The notes: generated by a model from the letters alone, not told the origin. DNA of 64,000 nt from Nocardioides glacieisoli (GCF_004137245.1 NZ_SDWS01000006.1:1-64000); one strand, 5' to 3'. Numbered from the stretch's first letter, positions 1 through 8,711 are shown. A program made the numbers and translations.

Positions 1-208
1 ACATCCCCCGACAAAAAACGAAACTGACATGTTGTCAGAATCATTGTCAAAGAAACCATCAACACCAACCGCAACCCAAAGGCCACAAACCAGTGTCGAC
101 AGGGCATTACAAACTAATTCGTCGACTAATCAAACACACTGTTGAGTTCTCAAAAATCAGACGCACCCACATCGCGATCCGGTGAGGATCTCGGTTGCGT
201 GAGGCAAC
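1..208 (-). promoter_or_regulatory. Leader of an rRNA operon (16S gene lies off the left edge)
   Basis: This stretch is clearly more AT-rich than the rest of the window and has no credible gene. Read on the minus strand it contains TTTTTGAGAACTCAACAG (140-157), a signature found in actinobacterial 16S rRNA leaders between the promoters and the mature 16S 5' end. The leader runs to position 1 without reaching the 16S start, so the rRNA gene should begin just left of the window. The assignment rests on this recalled signature and the upstream promoters, not on rRNA sequence itself. Confidence 0.75.
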
Positions 209-214
209 TGGTGA

Positions 215-244
215 AACTTAGCGAGCGACTTTCTGTCGTGGCAA
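215..244 (-). promoter_or_regulatory. Putative rRNA promoter P2
   Basis: On the minus strand TTGCCA (239-244) is followed after 18 nt by TAAGTT (215-220), a plausible -35/-10 pair directed toward the rRNA leader. Transcription would begin near 208. Confidence 0.5.
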
Positions 245-372
245 ATCCTCGACTGTTTCGCTCTGACCCGGTGGTGTCACCGTGACCGATGACCGCTTCG
301 GGTTGTCCTGCCCGGGGCCGGGAACCCGACCTGACCGGTCTTGTTCCCCGCCGCTCCCTGGCGACGAAGAGA

Positions 373-401
373 ACAGTATGCGTACTCAGGACAGCGCGCA
401 A
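373..401 (-). promoter_or_regulatory. Putative rRNA promoter P1
   Basis: On the minus strand TTGCGC (396-401) and TACTGT (373-378) are separated by exactly 17 nt, matching the primary sigma-factor promoter layout. It lies about 160 nt upstream of P2 and downstream of the tyrS terminator. Tandem promoters are usual for actinobacterial rRNA operons. Confidence 0.55.
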
Positions 402-470
402 ATCGAGATGGTGTGACCGCGGGCACACTGACGTTTTCGCAGGTCAGAGGCGGGTTGTGACAGGTGGGGC

Positions 471-503
471 GCGTGGCGGGGCGTGTCGCGGCCCCCACCA
501 CGC
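471..503 (-). terminator. Hairpin terminator of tyrS
   Basis: GCGTGG-c-GGGGC pairs with GCCCC-ca-CCACGC around an 8-nt loop, 19 nt past the tyrS stop codon. There is no clear T-tract, as is common in high-GC actinobacteria. It separates tyrS from the rRNA promoters on the same strand. Confidence 0.5.
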
Positions 504-521
504 ACCCACCGCATGCCGCGG

Positions 522-1787
522 TCAGCCGACCTGGATGCCGGCGAAGTTCTTCTTCCCGCGGCGCAGCACGAGCCACGAGCCCGCCACCAGGTCGGCCTCG
601 GTCGGGCGGAGCTCGGGGTCCTCGACGCGCACGTTGTTGAGGTAGGCCCCACCCTCCGCGACCGTCCGTCGGGCGTCGCCCTTGCTCTTCACCAGGCCAG
701 CGGCGACGAGCAGGTCGACGATCCCGGGCAGCTCGCCGGCGGGAAGCGTCGTACCCCCGGCCTCCCTCAGGGCGGCAGCGAGCGTGTCGGGCTTGATCGA
801 CGACAGGTCTCCCCCGCCGAACAGGGCCGCCGCGGCCGCCTTGGCCTGCTCCACCTCGTGCTCGCCGTGCACCAGGGCGGTGACCTCGTCGGCGAGACGC
901 TTCTGGCCGGCGCGCAGGAACGGCTTCTCGGCCGTCTGCTGCTCGAGCTCCTCGATCTCCTCGCGGGAGAGGAATGTGAAGATCCGCAGCAGCTCGCCGA
1001 CCTTCTCGTCCTCGACGTTGAGCCAGAACTGGTGGAAGGCGTAGGGCGACATCATCTCGGCGTCCAGCCACAGGGCTCCGCCCTCGGTCTTGCCGTACTT
1101 CGTTCCGTCGGCCTTGGTGATCAGCGGAGTCGCGAAGGCGTACGCGTGGGCGCCCTCGACCCGGCGCACCAGCTCGGCACCGCCGGTGATGTTGCCCCAC
1201 TGGTCGGACCCGCCGTACTGGAGCACCACGCCGTGCTCGCGGAAGAGGTTGAGGAAGTCCATCGACTGGAGCAGCACGTAGGAGAACTCCGTGTAGCTGA
1301 TCCCCGACTCGAGCCGGCGCTTGACCGTCTCGCGCGCGAGCATCCGGTTGACCGGGAAGTGCTTGCCGATGTCGCGCAGGAAGTCGATCACCGACAGCGA
1401 GGCGGTCCAGTCGTAGTTGTTGACCGTCGTCGCGGCGTTGTCCCCGTCGAAGGAGACGAACCGCGAGACCTGCTGCCGGACCCGCTCGGTCCACTCCTTG
1501 ACGGTGTCGAGCGAGTTGAGGACGCGCTCGCCGGAGTCCCGCGGGTCACCGATCATGCCGGTGGCGCCACCGACGAGGATGTACGGCGTGTGGCCGGCGT
1601 CCTGCAGCCGCCGGGCCGTCACCAGCTGGACGAGGTTGCCCATGTGCAGGCTCGGCGCCGTCGGGTCGAAGCCCACATAGAACTTGACGCTCCCCTCGCC
1701 CAGCGCCGCGCGGAGCGCGTCGCGGTCGGTGGAGTGCGCGATGAGGCCGCGCCACTCCAGCTCGTCGAGGACATTCGGGGTCGTCAC
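522..1787 (-). CDS. tyrS: Tyrosyl-tRNA synthetase
   Basis: This cytoplasmic class I synthetase charges tRNA-Tyr with tyrosine. The 421-residue length is normal for the bacterial TyrS family. Visible signatures are the HIGH-type motif in PSLHMGN near residue 48, the GSDQWGN tyrosine-site segment near residue 193, the KMSKS-type loop KYGKTEGG near 230, and a C-terminal S4-like RNA-binding domain ending in GKKNFAGIQVG. The start is GTG with AAGGA about 8 nt upstream. It is monocistronic: a hairpin follows it and the next gene upstream is divergent. Confidence 0.97.
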   Translation of the reverse strand: MTTPNVLDELEWRGLIAHSTDRDALRAALGEGSVKFYVGFDPTAPSLHMGNLVQLVTARRLQDAGHTPYILVGGATGMIGDPRDSGERVLNSLDTVKEWTERVRQQVSRFVSFDGDNAATTVNNYDWTASLSVIDFLRDIGKHFPVNRMLARETVKRRLESGISYTEFSYVLLQSMDFLNLFREHGVVLQYGGSDQWGNITGGAELVRRVEGAHAYAFATPLITKADGTKYGKTEGGALWLDAEMMSPYAFHQFWLNVEDEKVGELLRIFTFLSREEIEELEQQTAEKPFLRAGQKRLADEVTALVHGEHEVEQAKAAAAALFGGGDLSSIKPDTLAAALREAGGTTLPAGELPGIVDLLVAAGLVKSKGDARRTVAEGGAYLNNVRVEDPELRPTEADLVAGSWLVLRRGKKNFAGIQVG

Positions 1788-1860
1788 GTGGATTCCTTCG
1801 GGTGGGGTCGGGCTGGTGGTCGGTGACTAGCCTAGGGCGAGCAGGCAGGAAGGACGGCAC

Positions 1861-3246
1861 GTGATCGCAGGCAGGTACAGGCTCGAGCGAGAGATCGGTC
1901 GAGGGGGCTCCGGCACGGTGCACCTCGCACGCGACGAGGTCCTCGGACGGCAGGTGGCGATCAAGCGCATCGGCATGCTCACCGGCTCCGACGACGTCGA
2001 GCGCGAGCGCGCGGAGCGGGAAGCCCGCCTGGCCGCCGCGTTGAACCACCCCCACGTCGTGTCGGTGTTCGACCTCGTCGACGAGGAGGACGTCCGCTGG
2101 CTGGTGATGGAGTACGTCGACGGCGAGACGCTGAACGAGAAGGTGCGGCGTACGGGACCGCTCGCGGCCGACGACGCAGCCAGGCTGCTCGGCCAGACGG
2201 CAGACGCCCTGGTCGAGGCCCACGCCAACGGGATCGTCCACCGCGACGTGAAGCCCAGCAACATCCTCATCGCCGACGGCGGCGCCAAGCTCAACGACTT
2301 CGGGATCGCCCGCTCCGAGAACGACGCCTCGCTCACGCAGACGGGCCTGGTCACCGGTTCCCCGGCCTACCTCGCACCGGAGGTCGCCAGCGGCTCGTCG
2401 GCCTCGCCTGCGAGCGACGTGTGGTCGCTGGGTGCCACGCTCTTCCATGCGGTCACCGGCAAGCCGCCCTACGACGTCGGCGACAACCTGATCGGTGCGC
2501 TCTACAAGATCGTGCACGAGGACCCGCCGCGACTGGACCCGGAGCACCGGGTGGCCGGGCTGCTGACGGTGATGATGACGCACGACCCGGACCAGCGGTG
2601 GTCGATGCAGCAGGTGCGCGACGACCTGGTCCGGATCTCGCGCGGGGAGCCGTCCCGGGCGAGCGCCGCCGCCACACCGGCCGCACCGGTCCCGGACCGC
2701 GAGCGGACCGGAACGATCCCCGCGGTGCGCCCGGCTCCCCTGCCGCGGGCCGCGCGACCGCGCCGTCGGCACTGGGGCTGGATCGCGGTCGCTGGGGTGG
2801 CGGCCGTCGCAGCGATCATGACGGCGTACGTCCTGGCCGGGCGAGGCACGCCCGAGGCCGCGCCCGACGACTCGACGAACTCCTCGCAGACGAGCGCCAG
2901 CGAGACGCCGGACGACAGTGCCACCGAGCCGACGGCCGACGAGCTGCGTCAGCAGATGGACGACTTCATCGCGTCCTACCTCGACACCGTCACCACGGAC
3001 CCCGAGGCGGCCTTCCAGCAGCTGACCCCCGCCTTCCAGGAGGCGAGCGGTGACTACGAGGGCTACATCGGGTGGTGGAGCAAGGTCCGGTCGGCCGAGC
3101 TGGAGAGTGTCGAGAGCAACCCCGCGGACCAGACGGTCGCCTACACGGTGACCTACCAGATGAAGTCGGGCGCTCAGAGCACCCAGCGGATCCGGCTCCA
3201 GCTGCAGCGTGACGGCGACGACTACCTGATCGCCAACGAGGTCTGA
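1861..3246 (+). CDS. Transmembrane Ser/Thr protein kinase (first of a paralogous pair)
   Basis: A Hanks-type kinase that phosphorylates Ser/Thr on cytoplasmic targets. The kinase domain spans about residues 1-265, with the glycine loop GRGGSG, lysine 35 (VAIK), catalytic HRDVKPSN near 130 and DFGIA near 147. A proline/arginine-rich linker leads to one membrane segment (GWIAVAGVAAVAAIM). A Ser/Thr/Asp-rich stretch then precedes an extracellular domain of about 95 residues resembling an NTF2-like fold, so PASTA repeats are absent. The GTG start has GGAAGGA upstream. It is highly similar in every part, including its first 18 bases, to the kinase at 5751. The ligand and substrates are unknown. 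Confidence 0.93.
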   Translation: MIAGRYRLEREIGRGGSGTVHLARDEVLGRQVAIKRIGMLTGSDDVERERAEREARLAAALNHPHVVSVFDLVDEEDVRWLVMEYVDGETLNEKVRRTGPLAADDAARLLGQTADALVEAHANGIVHRDVKPSNILIADGGAKLNDFGIARSENDASLTQTGLVTGSPAYLAPEVASGSSASPASDVWSLGATLFHAVTGKPPYDVGDNLIGALYKIVHEDPPRLDPEHRVAGLLTVMMTHDPDQRWSMQQVRDDLVRISRGEPSRASAAATPAAPVPDRERTGTIPAVRPAPLPRAARPRRRHWGWIAVAGVAAVAAIMTAYVLAGRGTPEAAPDDSTNSSQTSASETPDDSATEPTADELRQQMDDFIASYLDTVTTDPEAAFQQLTPAFQEASGDYEGYIGWWSKVRSAELESVESNPADQTVAYTVTYQMKSGAQSTQRIRLQLQRDGDDYLIANEV

Positions 3247-3251
3247 GACAC

Positions 3252-3908
3252 CTACGCGTGGTCGAGCCCGTGGCGCTCGACCCACAACGCGGCCTGCGTG
3301 CGGTCGGCGACGCCGATCCGCTGGTAGGCGGACGTCAGGTGCGCCTTCACCGTGCGCTCGGTGATGCCCAGCCGACCGGCGATCTGCTTGTTGAGCAGCC
3401 CCTCGACCACCAGCCGCAGCACCTCGACCTCGCGCGGTGACAGGCCGGACGACGCCCACGAGGGCGCCTGCTGCTCCCCCGCGCCGGTGGCCCTCGACAG
3501 CAATCGGCGCGCGGCCCGCGGGTCGAGCGGCGACTCACCCCGTGCCACCGCGCGGATGCCGTCGAGGAGCGTGTCGGGCTCGGCGTCCTTGAGCAGGTAG
3601 CCGACGGCGCCTGCCTCGATGGCAGCGTCGATGCGGGCATGGTCGGAGAACGACGTCAGCACCAGCACCTCGGTGCCCGTCTGCGCCTCCACGATCGCGC
3701 GGGTCGCCTCGACGCCGTCGAGCACCGGCATCTGGAGGTCCATCACCGCCACGTCCGGGCGGTGCTCGAGGACCAGCGCGACCGCTTCACTGCCGTCCTT
3801 GGCGACGCCGACGACCTCGAGGTCGTCGGTCGACTCGAGGAGCCCGGCGAGGCCACGGCGTACGACGGCGTGGTCGTCGGCCAGCACCACGCGGATCATC
3901 CGGGTCAT
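3252..3908 (-). CDS. NarL/LuxR-family response regulator
   Basis: The DNA-binding output protein of the adjacent two-component system. Residues 1-120 form the receiver: acidic pair DD at 11-12, phospho-acceptor Asp in AVMDLQMP near 56, and Lys in LLKDAE near 106. Residues about 150-215 form a LuxR-type helix-turn-helix (LSPREVEVLRLV... TVKAHL). Its ATG overlaps the kinase stop codon (ATGA), indicating translational coupling. Targets are unknown; the neighbouring secreted protein and kinases are obvious candidates. Confidence 0.95.
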   Translation of the reverse strand: MTRMIRVVLADDHAVVRRGLAGLLESTDDLEVVGVAKDGSEAVALVLEHRPDVAVMDLQMPVLDGVEATRAIVEAQTGTEVLVLTSFSDHARIDAAIEAGAVGYLLKDAEPDTLLDGIRAVARGESPLDPRAARRLLSRATGAGEQQAPSWASSGLSPREVEVLRLVVEGLLNKQIAGRLGITERTVKAHLTSAYQRIGVADRTQAALWVERHGLDHA

Positions 3909-5182
3909 CCGAGCGGCACCTCCACCCGGACGATCGTGCCCGAGCCGGGGGCCGACTCCACCTCCATGGTGCCGCGGTGCTCGCGCACCAGGCTCTCCGC
4001 AGCGCGCAACCCGAAGTGCGCGTCGGCCGGCGTGGCACCGGGGTCGAAGCCGATCCCGTCGTCGACGACCTCGAGCACCAGGTGGTCGTCCTCGCGTCGC
4101 ACGGTCAGCGACATCCGGGTCGCGCGGGCGTGGCGCGCCACGTTGCGCACCGACTCCTGCGCCAGCCGCCAGACGAGGGCGACCGCGGCACCGGACGCGT
4201 CCTCGTCGCCGCTGACGTCCACGTCGACGCGTACTCCTGCGCCGACCAGCGGGGCGACGAGGTCCTGCACGGCTGCGGCCAGGCCGGCGGTGTGCAGGTC
4301 GGGCGGGTAGATCTCGACGAGCAGGGAGCGCAGCGAGCGCATGCTCACCCGCAGCGAGCGACCGACCTCCTCGAGGTCGGTCGACATCTCCGCGTCGCTC
4401 CGGGCGGCGAGCGTGGACAGTGCCAGCGAGGAGCCGGCCAGGTCTTGGACGACGCCGTCGTGCAGGTCACGGGCGATGCGCAGGCGCTCCGCGTCGGAGG
4501 CGCGGACGGCCGACTCGAGCAGCCGCTCGCGCTCGCGCGCCGCCCGGGAGAGCCGACGCGTCAGCAGCAGCATGAGCGGCGTCGTCAGCAGCACCAGCGC
4601 GGCGAGGGCACCGATGGTGATCGGGAGGAAGCGGTCGAGGACGGCTGCGCGTTGCTCACCCAGCTCGTCGGCGGTGAAGTAGGCCTCGAAGAGGAGCGGC
4701 TCCCGCTCCGGCGACCAGACGCGCGTGTAGACCTCGAGGAGGTCGCCACCGAGAGCGCGTTCGTAGCGGTTCTCGGGGCGGGTGAGGTCGGAGATCTCGG
4801 CGTCGGTGCCGCCGTCCTCGATCACCTCGAGCTCGTCGTCGCCGAGGGGGTAGGCGGCACCGATCAGCTCGGTGCGGTCGCTGTAGAGGATGGTGCCGTC
4901 GGCCGCCCAGATCTTGATCCGGCGTACGTCGCCCACGAGCAGGCGGTCCAGGACCGTGCGGTCGAGCCGGTCGATGGCCGCCGCGTCGCCGTCGACCAGG
5001 CCCTCGGGGATCGCCGGCTGGGCGACGGAGCGGCCGAGCACCTGGGTGAGGGCCCGCGCGTCGGCGACGGCCTCCTCGTCGGCGGCGTCGCGGCTCAGCG
5101 CGCCGGTGACGAGGACGACGACCAGGAGCGTGACGAATCCCGTGGCCAGGAACTGCGCCACGGGATTCGTCAGCCAACGCAT
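3905..5182 (-). CDS. NarL-type sensor histidine kinase
   Basis: A membrane sensor of 425 residues. It has a transmembrane helix at about 10-30, an extracytoplasmic sensing region to about 190, a second helix near 197-220 (TIGALAALVLLTTPLMLL), then a HisKA_3 dimerisation/phospho-acceptor motif (ARDLHDGVVQDL) and a HATPase_c domain with GIGFDPG and GLRAAES. I start it at MRWLTNP, because the longer open frame would read through the secreted-protein gene upstream. It is transcribed after that gene with a 22-nt gap and before the response regulator with a 4-nt overlap. Confidence 0.93.
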   Translation of the reverse strand: MRWLTNPVAQFLATGFVTLLVVVLVTGALSRDAADEEAVADARALTQVLGRSVAQPAIPEGLVDGDAAAIDRLDRTVLDRLLVGDVRRIKIWAADGTILYSDRTELIGAAYPLGDDELEVIEDGGTDAEISDLTRPENRYERALGGDLLEVYTRVWSPEREPLLFEAYFTADELGEQRAAVLDRFLPITIGALAALVLLTTPLMLLLTRRLSRAARERERLLESAVRASDAERLRIARDLHDGVVQDLAGSSLALSTLAARSDAEMSTDLEEVGRSLRVSMRSLRSLLVEIYPPDLHTAGLAAAVQDLVAPLVGAGVRVDVDVSGDEDASGAAVALVWRLAQESVRNVARHARATRMSLTVRREDDHLVLEVVDDGIGFDPGATPADAHFGLRAAESLVREHRGTMEVESAPGSGTIVRVEVPLG

Positions 5183-5204
5183 GGGGTGTGCTCCTCCGAT
5201 GAGG

Positions 5205-5597
5205 TCAGTAGTTGACCACACCTCGGCACACCTGGCCGTCGCGCACGGCCCTGAAGGCGACCGCGTCGGTGCCGGCGAGGTCGACGATCTTGCGCTCGAC
5301 CTCGAACGAGCCGCTGCGGGCCGTCGTGGTGGCCGTGCCGCGGTCGCTGACCGAGCCGTTGTGGCGGATGGTCCAGCGCCACTGCTGGCCGGCGACGTTG
5401 CTGTCGATCTCCCCCTCGACCTCGAGGCGGCCGTCGTCGGTCTTGACCTTGAGCTTCCAGTCGGCGCCGGCGCTGCAGCTGCCGGTGCGGATGACGCGGT
5501 CGTCGTCGCCACCTCCGGCAGAGGCGGGGGTCGCGCCGATGGTGGCCGCGAGGGACGCGAGCGCGAGGGTGGCGGTGATGGTCGTGATGCGGTTCAT
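5205..5597 (-). CDS. Small secreted protein co-transcribed with the two-component system
   Basis: A 130-residue protein with a classical signal peptide (MNRITTITATLALASLAA, cleavage near ASA-GG). The mature part of about 100 residues has two cysteines that could form one disulphide, and alternating charged/hydrophobic segments suggesting a beta fold. No family recognised. It is the first gene of an apparent operon with the histidine kinase and response regulator. It may be a signal modifier for the sensor or an output of the system; the sequence does not decide. Confidence 0.75.
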   Translation of the reverse strand: MNRITTITATLALASLAATIGATPASAGGGDDDRVIRTGSCSAGADWKLKVKTDDGRLEVEGEIDSNVAGQQWRWTIRHNGSVSDRGTATTTARSGSFEVERKIVDLAGTDAVAFRAVRDGQVCRGVVNY

Positions 5598-5750
5598 GGG
5601 TCCTCCTCAGTAGGTGGTCCCAGCCTTCCCGGACACGGCCGGTGCCGCGAGATGTCCGATGGTGCTAGTACCCACCTCAGGTCCCAACGGGTGTGAGCAG
5701 CGCCCGGACCCCCGGCTAGCGTGGAGCGCGGTCCAGCGAAAGGGGCTCGC

Positions 5751-7217
5751 GTGATCGCAGGCAGGTACACCCTCGACCGGGAGATCGGCAGGGGCGGCGC
5801 CGGCATCGTGCACCTCGCCCACGACGAGGTGCTCGGGCGGACGGTCGCCATCAAGCGGATCGGTCTCCTGCCCGGCACCACGGACCGGGACATCGAGCGC
5901 GCCCAGCGGGAGGCCCGGATCGCCGCGGGCATCACCCACCCGCACGTGGTGTCGATCCTCGACCTCGTCAAGGACGTCGACTGCTACTGGCTGGTGATGG
6001 AGCACGTCCGGGGCCGCACGCTGGCGGAGGTCGTCCGGGCCGATGGCGCCCTCGGCGCCGAGCGGGCTGCCGGGATCCTCGCCCAGGCCGCCGACGCGCT
6101 CGTGCAGGCCAACCGGGCCGGCATCGTCCACCGCGACGTCAAGCCCAGCAACATCATGGTCGGCGACGACGACCACGCGAAGCTCGGGGACTTCGGCATC
6201 GCCCGCAGCGCCAGCGACTCGGCCCTGACGGTGACCGGCGAGGTCACGGGATCGCCCGCCTACCTCGCACCCGAGGTCGCGTCCGGCTCCCCCGCGACGC
6301 CGGCGAGCGACGTGTGGTCGCTCGGGGCCACGCTCTACCACGCCGTCAAGGGGCGAGCGCCGTACGACGTCGGCGGCAACGTCATGGGCGGGCTCTACCG
6401 GATCGTCCACGACGAGCCGCCGCGCCTGCCGACCGACCACCCCCTCGCCGGGGTGCTGGCCCACACGATGGTCAAGGACCCCGACGAGCGGTGGTCCGCG
6501 GAGCAGGTCCGCGACGAGCTGCGTCGCATCGTCCGGGGACCGCAGGTCGCGGACGACACGACGCGGATGGAGACCGTGCCCGTGGAACCGGTGCCGGCAG
6601 CGACTCCCCCGGCGGCCACTCCCCCGGCCGCCGTTCCTCCGGCCGCCGTTCCCCCGGTCGGACGATCCGACGAGCGTGAGCCCCGTCGCGCACCGCTCGG
6701 CTGGATCGCGGCCGCCGCGGTCCTCGTGCTGCTGGCGGCCCTCGGGACGTGGCTGCTCTGGCCGGGCGACGGACAGCAGCCCGAGTCGTCCGACACCAGC
6801 ACCCAGCAGTCGGAGGAGCCGTCTGAGCAGCCGTCGGAGGAGCCGTCGTCCACCGAGCCGTCGGAGACCGCCTCGGAGGAGCCGACCACCGACCCCAGCC
6901 CGTCCCCGAGCGGCACGCGTGCGGAGGTGCAGGCCTTCCTGCAGGACTACTTCTCGCTCGTGACCTCCGACCCCGAGTCGTCGTACGCCATGCTCACGCC
7001 GGAGTTCCAGGAGGCGAGCGGCGGCTACGAGGGCTACTCGGGGTTCTGGAGCACGATCCGCTCGGCGAGCCCGTCCGGCATCAGCGTGGACCCGGAGTCG
7101 CTGACGGTGTCGTACACGATCGACTACGTCACCACCTCGGGCCGTACGACGACCTCCCAGGGGCGGCTGCAGCTCGCCCGGCAAGGCGAGGGCTACCTGA
7201 TCGCCGGTGAGGGCTGA
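5751..7217 (+). CDS. Transmembrane Ser/Thr protein kinase (second of the pair)
   Basis: A 488-residue Hanks-type kinase, paralogous to the one at 1861. It has the glycine loop GRGGAG, AIKRIG lysine, HRDVKPSN and DFGIA, a linker with repeated (A/V)PPAA units near 280-305, one membrane helix (GWIAAAAVLVLLAALG), a Ser/Glu/Pro-rich stalk and an extracellular domain of about 95 residues sharing FQEASG-YEGY with its paralogue. I chose the GTG at 5751 over the ATG at 5721, because it matches the paralogue start base for base and has AAAGGGG upstream. It is followed directly by tRNA-Met. Confidence 0.93.
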   Translation: MIAGRYTLDREIGRGGAGIVHLAHDEVLGRTVAIKRIGLLPGTTDRDIERAQREARIAAGITHPHVVSILDLVKDVDCYWLVMEHVRGRTLAEVVRADGALGAERAAGILAQAADALVQANRAGIVHRDVKPSNIMVGDDDHAKLGDFGIARSASDSALTVTGEVTGSPAYLAPEVASGSPATPASDVWSLGATLYHAVKGRAPYDVGGNVMGGLYRIVHDEPPRLPTDHPLAGVLAHTMVKDPDERWSAEQVRDELRRIVRGPQVADDTTRMETVPVEPVPAATPPAATPPAAVPPAAVPPVGRSDEREPRRAPLGWIAAAAVLVLLAALGTWLLWPGDGQQPESSDTSTQQSEEPSEQPSEEPSSTEPSETASEEPTTDPSPSPSGTRAEVQAFLQDYFSLVTSDPESSYAMLTPEFQEASGGYEGYSGFWSTIRSASPSGISVDPESLTVSYTIDYVTTSGRTTTSQGRLQLARQGEGYLIAGEG

Positions 7218-7250
7218 CGGGTCGGCGGTGCCCGATAGGGTGCGCCGCGA

Positions 7251-7324
7251 GGGGCGGTAGCTCAGTCGGTCAGAGCAGAGGACTCATAATCCTTGGGTCG
7301 TGGGTTCGAGCCCCACCCGCCCCA
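7251..7324 (+). tRNA. tRNA-Met (CAT), integration target
   Basis: A full cloverleaf can be drawn: acceptor GGGGCGG/CCGCCCC with discriminator A, anticodon stem GAGGA/TCCTT around loop CTCATAA, and T-stem GTGGG/CCCAC with TTCGAGC. Anticodon CAT with this loop fits elongator tRNA-Met; an Ile-CAU (lysidine) tRNA cannot be excluded by eye. CCA is not fully encoded. The 3' half from 7290 is the left attachment site of the element that follows. Confidence 0.93.
7290..7322 (+). repeat. attL, left attachment core
   Basis: The 33 bases covering the tRNA 3' half recur identically at 14998-15030 in the same orientation. After one mismatch both copies continue ACTC. This is the expected footprint of a tRNA-targeting tyrosine integrase. 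Confidence 0.93.
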
Positions 7325-7390
7325 CTCGGCAAGCGTGTGACGTGCGGAAACCCGATCCTGTCTCGACTCGCCCTCGGGCCGGGTGTCCTG

Positions 7391-7412
7391 ATTCCCCACT
7401 TATTCCCCACTT
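7391..7412 (+). repeat. Left arm-type integrase sites (tandem 11-mers)
   Basis: Two perfect tandem copies of ATTCCCCACTT lie 69 bp inside attL and span the integrase stop codon. The same tandem pair, with one change in each unit, occurs at 14871-14892 near attR in the same orientation. Paired short repeats near both ends are typical of arm-type binding sites for tyrosine integrases. Confidence 0.65.
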
Positions 7413-8641
7413 TCAGACGTTTCGAAGTCGGGAAGCACCATGATTGAGGCGGCTCGTGTCGGCGGGGTTGTGCGACCGAGGTAGTGCGCGGTGACGTTCA
7501 GGTCGCTGTGGCCGAGCTGAGCCCCGATCTCGGCGAGCGGTGCGCCGGCCTGGTCCATCCAGGTCGCCACCGTCCTTCGGAACGAGTGTGAGCCCGCCCA
7601 GCGGGCGTCGGCTTCCGTGAGCACCTTTCGGATCGCCCTGAGGACGTTCTGACGGTCGCGGGGCTTGCCGAGGATGTTGGCTCCCTTTCGGCTGATCGAG
7701 AACCTGGTCGTGCCGAACACTTGCCCCTCAGTGCCGAAGTGGCCAGCTCTGATCCGGAGTCGTTCGGTCAGGGCGTCGCTCAGCGCGAGTACGCGGTCGG
7801 CTTGTCGTGTCTTGGTGCCTCGGACCCGCACGCGCTGGGCGTCAAGGTCGACGTCAGCCCATGCGGTGTGTCGGAGCGCCTCCGAGATGCGGGCACCTGT
7901 CCCGAAGAGGAACGCGACGAGGTCGCCGATGTCAGCGCTGGAGGCGTCGGCGGCACACTGGACGCGTTTCATCTCCTCGATGGTGAACGCGCGTCGGGTG
8001 TCGAGGTGTCGACCTCCGCAGTTGCCGTCGCAGTCCTCGGGGTCCCGGCATGACCGATCGCCGGCGGTGCCTGGCGCCGCGACAGGCAGCTCGACCCGAC
8101 GCATCACGCTTGCCGGGATCGCATCGACGCGTTCGGCGAGCGTGAGGATGCCGCCTAAGACCTTGCGCGACTGCAGGGCGGCGACGTTGCCACGCGTGTT
8201 GGCGATCTCGGTGAGCCAATGCTCGATGACGGCAATCGAGTTTACCTGAGACACGGTCAGCGCCGCGATGGCGGAACCCTTGATGACCCGGCCGACGTAG
8301 CCCTCGTAGTCAGCGATCGTGACGGGCGCCAACGCACCCCCACCGCGCTTGCGCTGATTGCGCTTGCGGGTCAACCAGATCTCCGCGGCGGCATCGACCC
8401 GGGTCTCGTTGTTGAGCTCGGCGGTCCCTCCGGCGTGATCCCTCTCCGCGGCGGCGACCTTGGCACGGAGGGCCCGGGTCGCAGCGGCTCGCGAACTCCC
8501 AGCCGCGGTCGCCTCACGGCGGACGTTTCGCCGGTCCTTGTAGTAGCCGCGCGCTCGGAACTGCCCAGGACTGGTCGGGTGAGGACTGAGAGTGATGCGT
8601 CCCAGCTCGTACGGCGGGGTGGTCGGTCGCGGCACGGTCAT
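7400..8641 (-). CDS. Tyrosine-type integrase
   Basis: Catalyses site-specific recombination between the element and the tRNA-Met gene. The protein has about 413 residues: an N-terminal AP2-like arm-binding region, a SAM-like core-binding region near 75-180, and a C-terminal catalytic domain. Catalytic residues visible are Arg in GTGARISEALRH, His-x-x-Arg in HSFRRTVA and Tyr in LGHSDLNVTAHYLGR. A cysteine-rich insert before the catalytic domain (CRDPEDCDGNCGG) could bind metal. The ATG at 8641 has AGGAG six bases upstream; a longer TTG reading starts at 8659. It sits at the element edge next to attL, the usual place. Confidence 0.95.
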   Translation of the reverse strand: MTVPRPTTPPYELGRITLSPHPTSPGQFRARGYYKDRRNVRREATAAGSSRAAATRALRAKVAAAERDHAGGTAELNNETRVDAAAEIWLTRKRNQRKRGGGALAPVTIADYEGYVGRVIKGSAIAALTVSQVNSIAVIEHWLTEIANTRGNVAALQSRKVLGGILTLAERVDAIPASVMRRVELPVAAPGTAGDRSCRDPEDCDGNCGGRHLDTRRAFTIEEMKRVQCAADASSADIGDLVAFLFGTGARISEALRHTAWADVDLDAQRVRVRGTKTRQADRVLALSDALTERLRIRAGHFGTEGQVFGTTRFSISRKGANILGKPRDRQNVLRAIRKVLTEADARWAGSHSFRRTVATWMDQAGAPLAEIGAQLGHSDLNVTAHYLGRTTPPTRAASIMVLPDFETSESGE

Positions 8642-8711
8642 CGTCTCCTGAGTGGGCAACAGTTCAAGGGTGCGAGCCGGTGAGAGTGCGTCAACTTCGC
8701 CTCGATGAATC

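Noticed and set aside
483-1826. Long plus-strand open frame opposite tyrS, and similar frames opposite other genes
   Set aside because: High third-position GC opens antisense frames over most genes here. These lack ribosome sites, domains or plausible composition and are shadows of the annotated genes.
5182-5512. N-terminal extension of the histidine kinase into the secreted-protein gene
   Set aside because: The extension is arginine/serine/proline-rich low-complexity sequence, out of frame with the real secreted-protein gene.
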